Below are positions 47,636-59,124 of a DNA stretch of 64,000 nucleotides, in pieces. The DNA is taken from assembly GCA_948144175.1 (NCBI GenBank), contig CANXME010000788.1, positions 1 through 64,000 on the forward strand. The letters run 5' to 3'. The position numbers and the translations under genes were made by a program. Below the pieces are notes generated by a model. It had not been told where the DNA came from, made no database searches, and worked only from the letters and a program-made list of their open reading frames with translations. The stretch is from Closterium sp. NIES-65. Lineage: Eukaryota > Streptophyta > Zygnematophyceae > Desmidiales > Closteriaceae. How positions within the stretch are numbered: the first letter of the stretch is position 1; every line of letters begins with the position of its first letter.

Positions 47636-50600
47636 ATGGCCACCCCCAATGTTCTTACTTTTGACGCTGAGGGGAGGGCCATTGACTTTGCCGTCTGGAT
47701 TGAAGACCTGCAGCTGTACTTACTGTGTGATGCGATAGATGAGGTCTCTCTCTTTGACTTTGTCTCTGGCGCTGTCCCTGCCCCACCTGCTGATGCTGAC
47801 TCTGCCGTTCGCTCCAAGTGGGCGACCCGCGATGCTGCTGCACGTCTTGCTGTGCGTCGCCACCTCCCTTCCTCTGAGCGTGCCCACTTTAGTCAGTGCA
47901 AGACCGCTCAGGCCTTGTACGACGCTGTAGTTGCACGCTACTCCTCCCCTTCCTCCGCTACCCTTAGCCGCCTCATGCTACCGTTTCTCTTCCCTGACCT
48001 CGCTTCCTTTCCCACTGTCGCTGACCTCGTTACCCACCTCCGTGCTAGTGACACCCGCTACCGCGCTGCCCTTCCTGCTGAGTTCCGCGCTGCGAACCCT
48101 CCTCCCATGTACATCACTCTCTACTTTCTCGTCACCCGTCTCCCTGAGTCCCTTCGTGTCGTTAGGGACCAGTTTCTCTCTGTCTGTCCCACCACTCTCA
48201 CTGTCGACCTCCTTGAGGAGTCCCTGCTAGCGGCTGAGAAGAGTATTGTCGCTGTAGGGGCCTCTCGGGGTGACCCTCGCACCCCCATCTTTGAGGGGTG
48301 TGGTCCTTCCCCCCTGCTGCCCTCTGTCGCCTCTGCCGCTGCGGCCGACCTCGCTGGTTTTGAGTCGGTCGGCGCGGCGTCTGCCCCCAGCGGCAGACGC
48401 CGCTCTGGCAAGGGCAAGGGGGGCAAGGGAGCGGGTGGAGCTAGAGGGGGCGGTGGAGGAGGCGGTGGGGGTGGCGGGGGGTGTCAGAGGTCCACTGGTG
48501 ATCCCCGATCGATCCTAGGGAAGGGTTACAGGCACATTTGCCTGGGGGGTTATGGGCGCACTGACCTGCTACTGAAATAAGCCCTTTTATCCCAATGGTC
48601 TAGTGGTTGGGATTCTGAGATGGTATCCAGAGCGAAGGTCTCGGGTTCGAATCCCGGTGTATGCACTTCGGGCATCCCAGTGCGGGGGGGTGTCAGAGGT
48701 CCACTGGTGATCCCCGATCGATCCTAGGGAAGGGTTACAGGCACATTTGCCTGGGGGGTTATGGGCGCACTGACCCGCTACTGAAATAAGCCCTTTTATC
48801 CCAATGGTCTAGTGGTTGGGATTCTGAGAGGGGGAGTGGGGGTGGCGGTGGGGGTGGTGGCGGGAGTGGAGGTACTGGTGGCGGCGGTGGAGGCGGAGGT
48901 GGCGGCGGAGGTGGTAGCGGAGGAGGCGGTGGGAGCGGTGGGAGCGACGGTCCTGGTGGGGGAGGTGGCGGTGGAGACGGGGGTGGCGGTGGAGGCGGGG
49001 GTGGCGGTGGAGGCGGGGGTCGGAGTGGCTCGTCCCAGCGGAGCAGCTCTGGGGGTGGTCAGCGCCAGCAGCAGCAGCAGCAGCAGCCGCAGCAGCAGCC
49101 ACAGCAGCAGCAGCGCTCTCGCACCGTCCTCGCCCCTCAGCAGCTCCGTGAGTGGTACTTGCAGCGTCAGCGTGGTGGTGCGCTTGGTCCCTGCCCCTAC
49201 GTTCTTCGCACCGGTGACCGTGCAGGGGAGAGGTGTGGAGGCGCCCACACAGCCCGCCGCTGCTTTGGCCGCCTGACCGACGCCTGGCGTCAGCAGTTTC
49301 CGGAGGCCGCTGAGATCCCCCGCTGGGGAGAGCTGTCTAGGGCTGGTGTAGCTATTTATGATCTTGATTTTGATGCTATTCTCTCTGCTATGTATGCTGT
49401 GACTGGTAGTGATGAGGATGACTGTTACCGGTGTTTCCCGCCCGACCTGGGCATTGGTACTGCCGCGTCAGGTACTAGTGAGGCTGCTGCTCTAGGTGCC
49501 AGTGCGTCTGTGCTCTCAGGTGCTGGTGAGTCTGCCCTCTCAGGTACTGTGTCGGCTTCGGCCTCTCACACCTTCACCCTTGACTCTGGAGCGTCTCGCT
49601 CCTTCTTTAGGGACCGCACCACTCTCACGCCGCTGAGTCGGCCGGTTGCGGTGTCCCTGGCTGACCCCTCTGGGGGGCCTGTCCTGTCTCGCTTCTCCAC
49701 TGTCCTCCCGTGTCCGGCGGCCCCCTCTGGCACCCTGACTGGTCTCTACCTCCCCTCGTTCTCGACGAACTTGGTGAGTGGTGCTGACCTCCAGGATGCG
49801 GGTGTCCACCAGTTCACCCCTGCTCGTCAGCGGGTGACCCACTGCACGGAGGCGGATACAGGTCGCCACCTGGCTACGTTTACACGTCGACCAGGGTCGA
49901 GCCTGTACACACTGACCACTGCTTCTCCTCCAGGTGCTACGTCTGGTAGGGTCCCTTCGTCTGGTCAGGTGTTTGCTGCAGCGTCCAGGTCTGGTCCTGA
50001 GTCTGCCCCCTGCTCGTGTCGTCGTCTGTCTCACGAGACCCTCCTCTGGCACCACCGCCTTGGCCACCCCTCTCTGCTTCGGCTCAGAGGCATGGCCTCG
50101 CGAGTCCTTGTGTCTGGTCTTCCCCAGTCTCTCCCTCCCCTTCCTCCGGGCCCTGGCCCTACCTGTGTTCCCTGTGTCGAGGGGCGCCAGCGTGCTGCCC
50201 CTCACTCCTCCCAGTTTCCTCCGACAGAGGCCCCGTTGCAGACGCTTCACATGGACGTGTGGGGCCCAGCCCGCGTCCGTGGACAGGGTCAGGAGCGCTA
50301 CTTCCTGCTGGTGGTTGACGACTACTCGCGTTACACCACAGTCTTCCCCTTGCGCAGCAAGGGTGAGGTCACTGAGGTGTTGATCAACTGGATCCGCGCA
50401 GCTCGTCTCCAGCTTCGGAGGAGCTTTGGCTCTGACTTCCCTGTTCTGCGTCTGCACTCGGACAGAGGCGGAGAGTTCTCCTCTGGCCTCCTGAGTGCCT
50501 ACTGTCGTGCGCGAGGCATCCGTCAGACCTTCACGCTTCCGGACTCACCACAGCAGAATGGGATTGCTGAGCGCCGCATTGGCATGGTCATGGACGTCGC

Positions 50601-53600
50601 TCGTACGTCCATGATGCATGCGACTGCTCCCCATTTTCTGTGGCCGTTTGCGGTCAGGTACGCTGCGCACCAGATCAACCTCCACCCCAGGGTCTCTCGA
50701 CCGGAGACCTCCCCAACCCTGCTGTGGACGGGGAAGGTTGGCGATGCGTCGGCGTTCCGGGTCTGGGGATCTCGGGCGTTTGTTCGCGACCTGTCTGCGG
50801 ACAAGCTGTCCCCTCGTGCTTCTCCCTGCGTCTTCCTGGGGTTCCCCCCCGACGCCCCTGGGTGGCAGTTTTACCACCCCACCTCTCGACGTGTTTTGTC
50901 CTCCCAGGACGTCACGTTCGACGAGTCGGTACCCTACTACCGCCTCTTCCCCTACCGCACTCCGTCCCTCCCCCCACCCCCGCTCTTCTTGGTACCAGGT
51001 CCCCCCCCGGTAGTCCCCCTCCCCCCTCAGGGTCCTGCCCCTTCAGATGTGTCCCAGGTAGACGCGTTCGAGCCTGTCGAGGTCACTGGTGACTCTGGTG
51101 CTGCTGCGGGAGCTGAGCCTGGGGGTGCGGAGTCTGAGGGTGCTGAGCCTGGGGGTGCTGAGCCTGGGGGTGCTGAGCCTGGAGGTGCTGTGCCTGGGGG
51201 TGCTGTGCCTAGGGGTGCTGAGCCTGGGGGTGCTGCGCCTGGGGGTGCTGTGCCTGGGGGTGCTGAGCCTGGAGGTGCCGAGCCTGGGGGTGCTGTGCCT
51301 GGGGGTGCTGTGTCTGGGGGTGCTGAGCCTGGGGGTGTTGTGCCTGGGGGTGCTTCGTCTCGCCGGGAGCCACTCTCCCCACAGGAGCTGCGTGAGTGGT
51401 TTGCCAGGCGCTGGAGGCGTGCTGCTGGTGCTGGTGGTTCTTCGGCTGCAGAGGGTACTGCTGCCGCGCGTCCCGCCAGTGCTCGTACTGTGGGTGCTGG
51501 AGCTGCTGGGTCTGAGAGTTCTCCTGGAGCTGGTACTGCTGAGGGTGTTGGCGCTGAGCCTGCTGTTGGCGGTCCGACTGACAGTGCTCCTGGTGCTGCT
51601 GCTGGAGGTTCTGGAGCTTCGGGTGGTGCTGCTGGAGGTGCTGCTGGAGTGGGTGCTCCTGCCGGGGCTGCTGGTGCTGTTCCTGCTGTTTCTAGTGTCG
51701 CCGCGCGGCCCCGACCGTACTTCGTTCCGCTCCTGCAGCAGGTTCTTGGTCTTCCACCTCCTCCTCCTCCTCCCTTAGAGGGTCCGCAGCCTGTCCGGTC
51801 ACAGCCACAGCTACAGCCTGCCTCCCCTTTGCCTGCTCCTTCTCCCTACGCTGGTCCGACTGGAGGTCTTACTGAGCGTCGTGAGCCTGCGTCTCGTCCT
51901 GTGTCGCCTGTTCGTACTGAGCGCGCTAGTGGTCGCGGGTCGCGTCAGCGTCCTCCTCCTGTCCCTGGCACGCACCGGATGTCACTGCGTCCGTCCACTG
52001 CTCCTCTGCGTGCCCCTTTGCCTTCTCCTCCTGCTTCCTCTCTTCCTGCTCTTGCCGACCCGGAGTCGGACTCTCTTCGTGCTGCCAGTCCTACTGTCAC
52101 GCGTCTCCTTGCTACTGCTGTCACTGACCCTTCCTTCGAGTCGTCTGCTGCGTCTGCCCTTGTCACTGAGCTTGTCGACTTTGCTGCGCGCTGTCGTCTA
52201 GACTACGCTGCTCGTCTTGTCACTGAGTCTGAGTCCGCCTGTCCTCCGTCCGTCGGGGGTGAGTGTGCCCTTGGCACGGACGTCCTTGAGGACAGGCAGG
52301 AGGAGTTCCAGTGTCTGGCCGCCGCTTCACCTCGTCTCGCGTCTGTACTGCTAGCCCCTGAGGGAGACCCGGATGCACCAGACATCCCGACTCCGCGCTC
52401 TTACGCGGAGGCGATAGAGGGTCCCTACTCCTCTCAGTGGCAGGCAGCTATGGATGCAGAGATGGCTTCCTGGAAGTCCACAGGCACCTACGTTGACGCT
52501 GTTCCCCCTCCTGGGGCGAACATCGTCAGTGGCATGTGGATTTTCAGGGTGAAGCGGCCGCCGGGTTCTCCGCCTGTCTTCAAGGCGCGTTACGTGGCTC
52601 GTGGCTTCAGTCAGCGGCAGGGGGTTGACTACTTTCAGACCTTCTCCCCCACCCCGAAGATGACCACTCTTCGGGTTCTGCTGCACGTTGCTGCTCACCG
52701 TGACTACGAGCTGCACTCTCTCGACTTCAGCACAGCTTTCTTGCAGGGCAGCCTGCACGAGGAGATCTGGCTGCGTCGCCCACCTGGCTTCACTGGGTCT
52801 TTCCCTCCTGGTACCCAGTGGAGTCTCCGGCGTCCAGTCTACGGTCTCCGCCAGGCGCCACGTGAGTGGCACGACACACTGAGGACTACGCTCGCGGCAC
52901 TTGGGTTTGCTCCTTCTACTGCCGACCCGTCGCTGTTTCTGCGCACCGACACCTCTCTGCCGCCGTTCTACATCCTCGTGTACGTCGACGACTTGGTCTT
53001 TGCCACAGCTGACACTGCTGGACTCGCCTACGTGAAGTCCGAGCTGCAGAAGAGACACACGTGCACTGACCTGGGTGAACTGCGCAGCTACCTTGGCTTG
53101 CAGATCACCCGGGACAGAGCACGCCGCACCATTACCCTGACTCAGTCACACATGGTGCAGCAGGTCCTTCAGCGCTTCGGCTTCACGTACTCCTCGCCTC
53201 AGGCCACTCCTCTGCCTACTCGCCACTCGCTCTCAGCTCTGCCTTCGGATGAGTCCGTAGAGTCGAGTGGCCCGTTTGCAGAGCTTGTTGGCTGCCTCAT
53301 GTACCTGATGACCTGCACACGACCTGACCTCGCATACCCTCTTAGCATTCTCGCACGCTTTGTTGCTCCTGGGAGACACCGACCAGAGCACATGGCTGCA
53401 GCGAAGAGGGTGTTGCGCTACTTGTGCAGTACGTCGGGCATGGGGCTAGTGCTTGGAGGGCGCAGTCCAGTGGTCCTCACTGGGCACGCAGACGCTTCTT
53501 GGGCTGACGACCAGGCTACGCAGCAGTCGTCACAGGGTTACACCTTCAGCCTTGGTTCCGGCTCTGTCTCGTGGCGGGCTACCCGCTCGTCTTCTGTTCT

Positions 53601-53964
53601 CGGCTCCAGTTGTGAGGCTGAGATCTACGCTGGGGCTATGGCTGCACAGGAGTTACGCTGGCTCACCTACCTGCTGACCGACCTTGGAGAGCAGCCTCGT
53701 TCTCCTCCAGTCCTGTACGTAGACAACAAGGCCATGCTGGCCTTGTGTCGAGAGCAGCGACTGGAGCACAGAACGAAGCACATTGCTCTCCGCTACTTTC
53801 TTGCTCGTGAGCTACAGCAGCGTGGACAGTTGCGACTTGCGTACGTGGCCTCTGAGGCCAACACTGCTGATGTCTTCACCAAGGCACTTGCGCCTTGTGA
53901 TCATCAGCGTTGTTGCACGCAGTTGGGTCTTGTGCCTGTCTTGCCTCACTTGCTCTCCTCTTGA
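47636..53964 (+). CDS. C5 gag-pol polyprotein (Ty1/copia), interrupted only by TRIM-A
   Basis: Start [18 protein letters not shown] at 47636. Gag runs to the Gly-rich tract, where TRIM-A (48482-48829) plus its GGGGG duplication (353 nt in all) enters; the frame then resumes exactly. Without it the polyprotein would be 1991 residues, with no other stop or frameshift. Later parts: Cys/His cluster about 49190-49260; protease LDSGAS about 49579; integrase HHRLGHPS about 50050, MDVWGPARV 50251, [12 protein letters not shown] 50452, QQNGIAERR 50552; Gly-Ala-Glu-Pro repeats 51110-51350; [10 protein letters not shown] 52978; RNase [11 protein letters not shown] about 53490. It ends LLSS-TGA. It is the best reference copy of this family in the window. 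Confidence 0.93.
48482..48829 (+). mobile_element. TRIM-A: 348-bp miniature LTR element in C5 gag
   Basis: Two 139-bp direct repeats (48482-48620 and 48691-48829, one difference as read) enclose 70 bp. The interior opens with TGGTATCCAGAGC, matching the initiator-Met primer site TGGTATCAGAGC with one extra C. It closes with GTGCGGGGGGG, a short purine tract, right before the second LTR. The target-site duplication is GGGGG (48477-48481, 48830-48834), which is ambiguous here because the target is G-rich. There is no coding capacity, so it must be moved by another element's enzymes. Confidence 0.88.
48596..48654 (+). promoter_or_regulatory. tRNA-like A and B boxes across the TRIM-A LTR/interior junction
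   Basis: TGGTCTAGTGG (48596-48606) matches the Pol III A-box consensus TRGYnnAnnnG and lies near the end of the 5' LTR. GGTTCGAATCC (48644-48654) matches the B box and lies in the interior, 37 nt later. A T-stem-loop can be drawn around the B box (TCGGG/CCCGG). Acceptor arms do not pair, so this is not a usable tRNA. Confidence 0.6.
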
Positions 53965-54176
53965 CCTTGCTTGTACCTTCGCCTATATATACTCTTGCTT
54001 TTGCTTGCTTGACTCTTGTATATCTCTATATATGATCTTGCATTTGAACTGGCCTTCTGGCCTTTGAACTTGTGCTCGGAATGCGTGGTGACTTTGTGAT
54101 CCACCCTGAGCTTTGCTTTGCTTTGCTTGACTGGTCTTGTAACCCCTTGTTCTCCCCCACTTTGCCTATGGGGGTG

Positions 54177-54308
54177 TGTCAGAACATATAGCTTACTTGT
54201 TTCTGTAGGCTATAGTGGGGTATCCCATAGGGGGTACAACACAATTAGGGTTTCCTATTTGTATTCACTTCACTACATAGTCATTCATTCTCGTTCTTTG
54301 ATTTCACA
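54177..54308 (+). repeat. C5 3' LTR
   Basis: Same ends as the 5' LTR; followed by GACAG. Confidence 0.9.
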
Positions 54309-56059
54309 GACAGGACCCCCAGAGGGGTCAGCCAGAGACACCGCAACCGGCCGACTAAGCGGCGTGAGTGTGGTGCGGTCTTGAAAGAAGGAGCGAGACA
54401 CCCCAGAGTCAAGGGTGAAGGTGAGGGAGGCCGAAGCCGACGTAGTACCTGAGAGCGCAGACTCACCAGTACCTGAGGACGCAGACACACCAGCACCTAG
54501 AGCAGCAGCGCCGCACGCACCTAGGGCAGCAGCCGTACCAGTACCTAGAGTAGCAGTCTCAATGCCCGGATCGGGCGGGAAACACCGGTAACAGTCACCC
54601 TCATCACTAATAGACACAGCATACATGGCAGAAAGAATAGCATCAAAGTCAAGATCAAAGATGGCCACACCCGCCCTAGACAGCTCGCCCCAGCGAGGGA
54701 TCTCTGAGGCCTCTGGGAACTGGTGACGCCACGTGTCCGTAAGGCGGCCAAAGCAGCGCTGGGTGGGGTGCGCACCCCCACACTGCTCACCCGCACGGTC
54801 GCCGGTGCGCAGGACGTAGGTGCACGGACCAAAACCCCCACCCCGCTGGCGTGCAGTGTACCACTCACGGAGCTGCTGAGGTGACAGGGTCTCACGACCG
54901 CGCTGCTGCTGCTGGCGCGAGCCACCACCGGAGCCACTCCTCTGCGACGACCCGCGACCAGCTCCACCGCCACCCCCACCGCCTCCGCCTCCTCCGCTGC
55001 CTCCACCACTGCCGCCGCCTCCGCCGCCGCCTCCACCGCCGCCTCCTCCGCCACCTCCGCTCCCACCGCCACCGCCGCCGCCGCCTCCGCCTCCACTGCC
55101 ACCACCGACCCCTCCACCCCCACCTCCACTCCCACCGCCACCCCCACTCCCCCCACCGCCTCCACCTCCACCTCCACCGCCCGCTCCTCCAGCTCCCTTG
55201 CCCCCCTTGCCCTTGCCAGGGCGGCGTCTCCCGCTAGGGGCAGACGCCGCGCCGACCGACTCAAGACCAAGGAGGTCGGCCGCAGCAGCAGAGGCAACAG
55301 AGGGCAGCAGGGGGGAGGGAGAACACCCCTCAAAGATGGGGGTGCGCGGGTCACCTCGAGAGGCTCCTACAGCGAGGATGCTCTTCTCTATCGCTAGGAG
55401 GGCCTTTTCCAGGAGGTCTACGGTGAGCGTGGTGGGACAGACTGAGAGAAAGTGGTCCCTGACTACGCGAAGGGAGTCAGGGAGGCGAGTGACTAGGAAG
55501 TACAGAGTGATGTACATGGGGGGGGGGTTCGCGGCGCAGAATTCAGCATGGAGTGCAGCGCGGTAGCGAGTGTCACTAGTGCGGAGGTGCGTGATGAGGT
55601 CAGCTACGGTGGGAAAAGCAGCAAGGTCAGGGAAGAGGTACGGCAGCATGAGACGGCTCAGTGCAGCAGTGGCAGGGGAGGAGTAGCGCGCGACTACTGC
55701 GTCGTACAAGGTCTGAGCACTCTTGTACTGGCTAAAGTGCGCACGCTCGGAGGTAGGGAGGTGGCGACGCAGAGCAAGACGTGCAGCAGCGTCGCGCGTG
55801 GCCCACTGGGAGCGAACAGTGGCGTCAGCATTAGCAGCAGGGGCAGGGGAAGCGCCAGAGGTAAGGTCAAAGAGAGAGAGGCCGTCTGCCCTATCGCACT
55901 GTAGGAACAGCTGCAGGTCGTCGACCCAGACCTCAAAGTCTACGGCTCGTCCCTCAGCGTCAAACGTGAGGACACTAGGGGTAGCCATGACTACAGATGA
56001 CGAGCAGTGTAAACAGTAGGGGAGGGAGGGCCGTGCAGGGGGAGAAGGCACTGTGCTCA

Positions 56060-56960
56060 CCAGACAGGGCAGCTCTGACGGTCCAGCTGCTGGGCGGCTC
56101 GGTGACAGAGCGGCTCGGCGGCAGGGCGGCTCGGCGGCAGGGCGGCTCGGCTTCCGGGCAGCTCGGCGGCAGGGCGGCTCGGCTTCCGGGCGGCTCGGCG
56201 GTAGGGCGGCTCGGCGGCAGGGCGGCTCGGCGGCAGGGCGGCTTGGCTTCCGGGCGACTCGGCGGCAGGGCGGCTCGGCGGCAGGGCGGCTCGGCTTCCT
56301 GGCGGCTCGGCGGCAGGGCGGCTCTCGTGCAGGGCGGCGCGGCGGCGCTCTCGTGTAGGTATGGCGGCGGGTGAGCCGCAGTTAGGGCGGCGGGTGCGCC
56401 GCAGGTAGGTCGGCGGGTGGCCGCAGGTAGGGCGGCGGGTGCGCCACAGGTAGGTTGGCGGGTGGCCGCAGGTAGGGCGGCGGGTGCGCCACAGGTAGGT
56501 CGGCGGGTGGCCGCAGGTAGGGCGGCGGGTAGGGCCGCAGGTAGGTCGGCGGAGGGCCGTAGGTAAGGGCGGCGACGGGCCGTAGGTAAGGGCGGCGACG
56601 GGCCGTAGGTAGGGGGGCGACGGGCCGTAGGTAAGGGCGGCGACGAGCCGGTGCAAGGGCGGCGCGAAGCCGCGGGTAAGGGCGGCGACGGGCCGGGGCG
56701 GCGCGAAGCCGCAGGTAAGGGCGGCGACGGGCCGGGGCGGCTCGAAGCCGCAGGTAGAGGTGGCGCGAAGCCGCGGGAAGGGCGGCGACGGGCCTGGGCG
56801 ACGCGAGGCCGCAGGTAGGGGCGGCGCGAAGCCGCCGGTGAGGGCGGCGCAAAGCCGCGGGTAAGGGCGGCGACGGGCCGGGAAAAAGGCGGCGCGCCGC
56901 AGCCGCTAGGGCGGCGCGACGGGCCGCTAGGTGCGACTCGACGGGCCGCTAAAAAAAAAA
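56060..56960 (-). repeat. C4 leader minisatellite
   Basis: On the plus strand, two tandem families: GGCGGCTCGGCGGCAGG units (56090-56340) and GGTAGGGCGGCGGGTGCGCC units (56360-56880), in the leader between the primer site and gag. The unit sequence differs from that of C2/C5. Confidence 0.8.
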
Positions 56961-57033
56961 AAAAGGCGCGACTCGAGGCGCGCTTCGGTGGGCCCAAGGA
57001 ACAGTCCCTAGGAGGGGACCTGCTCCGATTCCA

Positions 57034-57165
57034 TGTGAGAATGAGAACGAGAATGCATCAACTATGAATGAAGTGAGTACATATAGGAAACCCTAAATGG
57101 GTTGTACCCCCTATGGGATACCCCACTATAGCCTACACAACAGCATAAGCTATAATGTTCTGACA
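57034..57165 (-). repeat. C4 5' LTR (right)
   Basis: Identical to the left copy; followed by CCGGG and E0 DNA. Confidence 0.9.
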
Positions 57166-59124
57166 CCGGGTAGAGGCGAAAAACAGCTGCTGCTCTTCCC
57201 CCTGACCTCGCAAATATTTTTTCAAAGGTTAACTTGAATTGTCGATGACGTCAACTACCTCGGCGATGTTGTCGTGACTCGCCGAAAACTTCCGGGCAGT
57301 GGCGAAAAACAGCTGTCGCCTCTCCCCCCTTTTGTAGCAATACTTCTTCATTGTTGTCGCTGGTACCCCCGAGCAGCTTCCGATTTGTACGGCTACACAG
57401 TTGACGATGAGTGCCTTCGCGCGCTTAATCAAGCACCGCTGCAACTCCGCCGCCGGCACGGAGACTGTCATCAACCCCGCTGACTCATTCTCGGAACTGC
57501 TGGGTCCACCTGCAAATGTCGGAAATAACCACACCACGTAAAGTCTTGGTTGCCTGCATGTTGTCCCTCGAAAGAACCGGTGTTTCTATCGCGCCCACCC
57601 GGTCACCATTTTTTTCGTGCGGTTAACCACCCAAGCGACCCACCAACAGGAGGTGCTTTTTTTGCGTGGAACCCAGTACTTATGGGTCTTCCGAGACCGA
57701 TTTTCACGGACCCTAGCGCGCATCAACGCCACAGATCTCGCCGTTGAACTTCCCCAAGTAAACTCTTGAAGTACACTGTGAAGCTTAAAACAACTGGCGA
57801 GTAGACGTTCACCCGTCTCCCACCGTCGAATTGTCACCTGAAAATCGTGGTTGAGGAATCAAGCCCCGAAGTTTTTTCTGCCTTGTAGCCCCGACATTTC
57901 CGCCGTTAACCCTGGTACTTCGACGTTCACCCATCTTCGTACCTGTCGAAATTACTTAGCAAATCCCAGGCATCCTTGGCAATACACCCCTCGCCGCGCC
58001 TCCATGTAACGATATCAATCTCTTTCGGGGGTCTACCGAATAGACTCCGAAATTCGCGGTGGAGAGGTGTACGGGCTCAGCCTATCACTCAAGTAGCTTG
58101 AAGCGGCACCCACAACTTTCCCTCCTTTGTTTGCTTTCGCCCCCCGACAATTTCGCATGCCGCCGTTCACCCAGCGTCCGCTTTTGTCGGATGAGACATT
58201 CTTCGTGTTGACCCGCGATTTTTCTAGCTTTCGATGAAGGCGCGAACGCAATCGTAGTCGGAGCGAGTTTATCATATCAAACTCTCAGCCGGCCGCTTCG
58301 CTATCCACCGTGCCTATCGCATTTTAAAACTCCGCAGCTTCCAGAACTCCATCTTCGCTGCTACACCGCCGTTGGGTAGACCGTTGAATCAGGAGAAACA
58401 CCGCCAGCTGCCACAACTTCCTCGACTCCGACATTTTCGGCGGAGTACTATTGCCGATGGTCCGTTTTTGTCGGGGCCGAAACAGTGTCGCTTGAAGATT
58501 TTCTTGAACGCCCTGCCGTCGAACCAGCGCCACCCACGCCTTTCTAACCAACACAGGGCTAAAACACAGGGCCCCACCCTTTTATCCAGTAGCCAACAGG
58601 ACTTACGAATTGCCTTCGAGGCTTTTCTAGTGTGAGGTATGTGAAACGTCGTAAGACTTGGCCGGTAGGGTGCTCCTTCTGCTACCGCCGCTTAGCCGTG
58701 AGACTCGGCCTCAGCAAAAGTCGTCGCTGTAGGTTGTTTTCTCGCCTCCTGAAGTCGGAACCCGTTTCTCTCGCCGGATCCGCATTAGTCGCAACTCCGT
58801 TTATTGTAGCCGGTAGAACCCCCGAAATTCACGGGTCTAAACGTTGCGCCGAATCGTTGTTCCGTGGTGTACTGGGTTGTCTGCAAACACAGGTACCTCT
58901 GGCCGGAGGGAACTGTGCCGCGTGAAGTGCAGAATCGGCTGCCACTGTTGCACCGAAATTTTCGTCGATGAACATTGTGCTAGAAACAGTAGTCACCCAA
59001 GCCGGAACAGTCTGGTCGTAGGCGGCCTTTTCCGAACTTTTCGGTGGTTTGAAGAACAACTTCCGTCCCACACTGTGCCGCTCTGCCGAAAAACGCCCAC
59101 GACGCACCCTCCTGCAGCAACATC
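57166..59124. other. E0 interior, no gene seen
   Basis: Interior of E0 right of C4. Only short open frames, no retroelement protein motif and no RNA gene. The phrase GGCGAAAAACAGCTG occurs at 57172 and, with one gap, at 57301, suggesting a local short repeat. Confidence 0.5.

Larger units (their letters stand above)
46560..54308 (+). mobile_element. C5: Ty1/copia element inserted in C4
   Basis: 132-bp LTRs at 46560-46691 and 54177-54308 (one difference as read), GACAG at 46555-46559 and 54309-54313, primer site TGGAATCAGAGCAGG. Nearly the same sequence as C2. TRIM-A is inserted in its gag. Confidence 0.93.
42289..55988 (-). pseudogene. C4 gag-pol (Ty1/copia), split by C5, three CAG-to-TAG stops
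   Basis: Gag-protease is 55988-54314 (start [18 protein letters not shown]); integrase-RT-RNase H is 46554-42289. Taking out C5 plus one duplication (7754 nt) restores the frame. The only breaks I see are TAG at 45826-45828 (integrase, before LRQRFGSDF), 44449-44451 (between integrase and RT) and 42496-42498 (RNase H end, LCRE-stop-RLEH). Each corresponds to Gln CAG in the other copies. Poly-Gly lies at about 54960-55190, the Pro-Gly repeat at 44900-45130 and YVDDLVFA at about 43260-43283. LTRs are identical, so insertion was recent although the coding frame is broken. Confidence 0.9.
41945..57165 (-). mobile_element. C4: Ty1/copia element inserted in E0, minus orientation
   Basis: 132-bp LTRs at 41945-42076 and 57034-57165, identical as read, with CCGGG at 41940-41944 and 57166-57170. 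On the minus strand the right LTR is followed by TGGAATCGGAGCAGG. C5 is inserted near the protease/integrase boundary. Confidence 0.92.

Noticed and set aside
48589..48665. A functional tRNA gene (A and B boxes, T-loop)
   Set aside because: The candidate acceptor strands do not pair, the anticodon loop is too large, and the segment lies across an LTR/interior junction repeated in TRIM-B.
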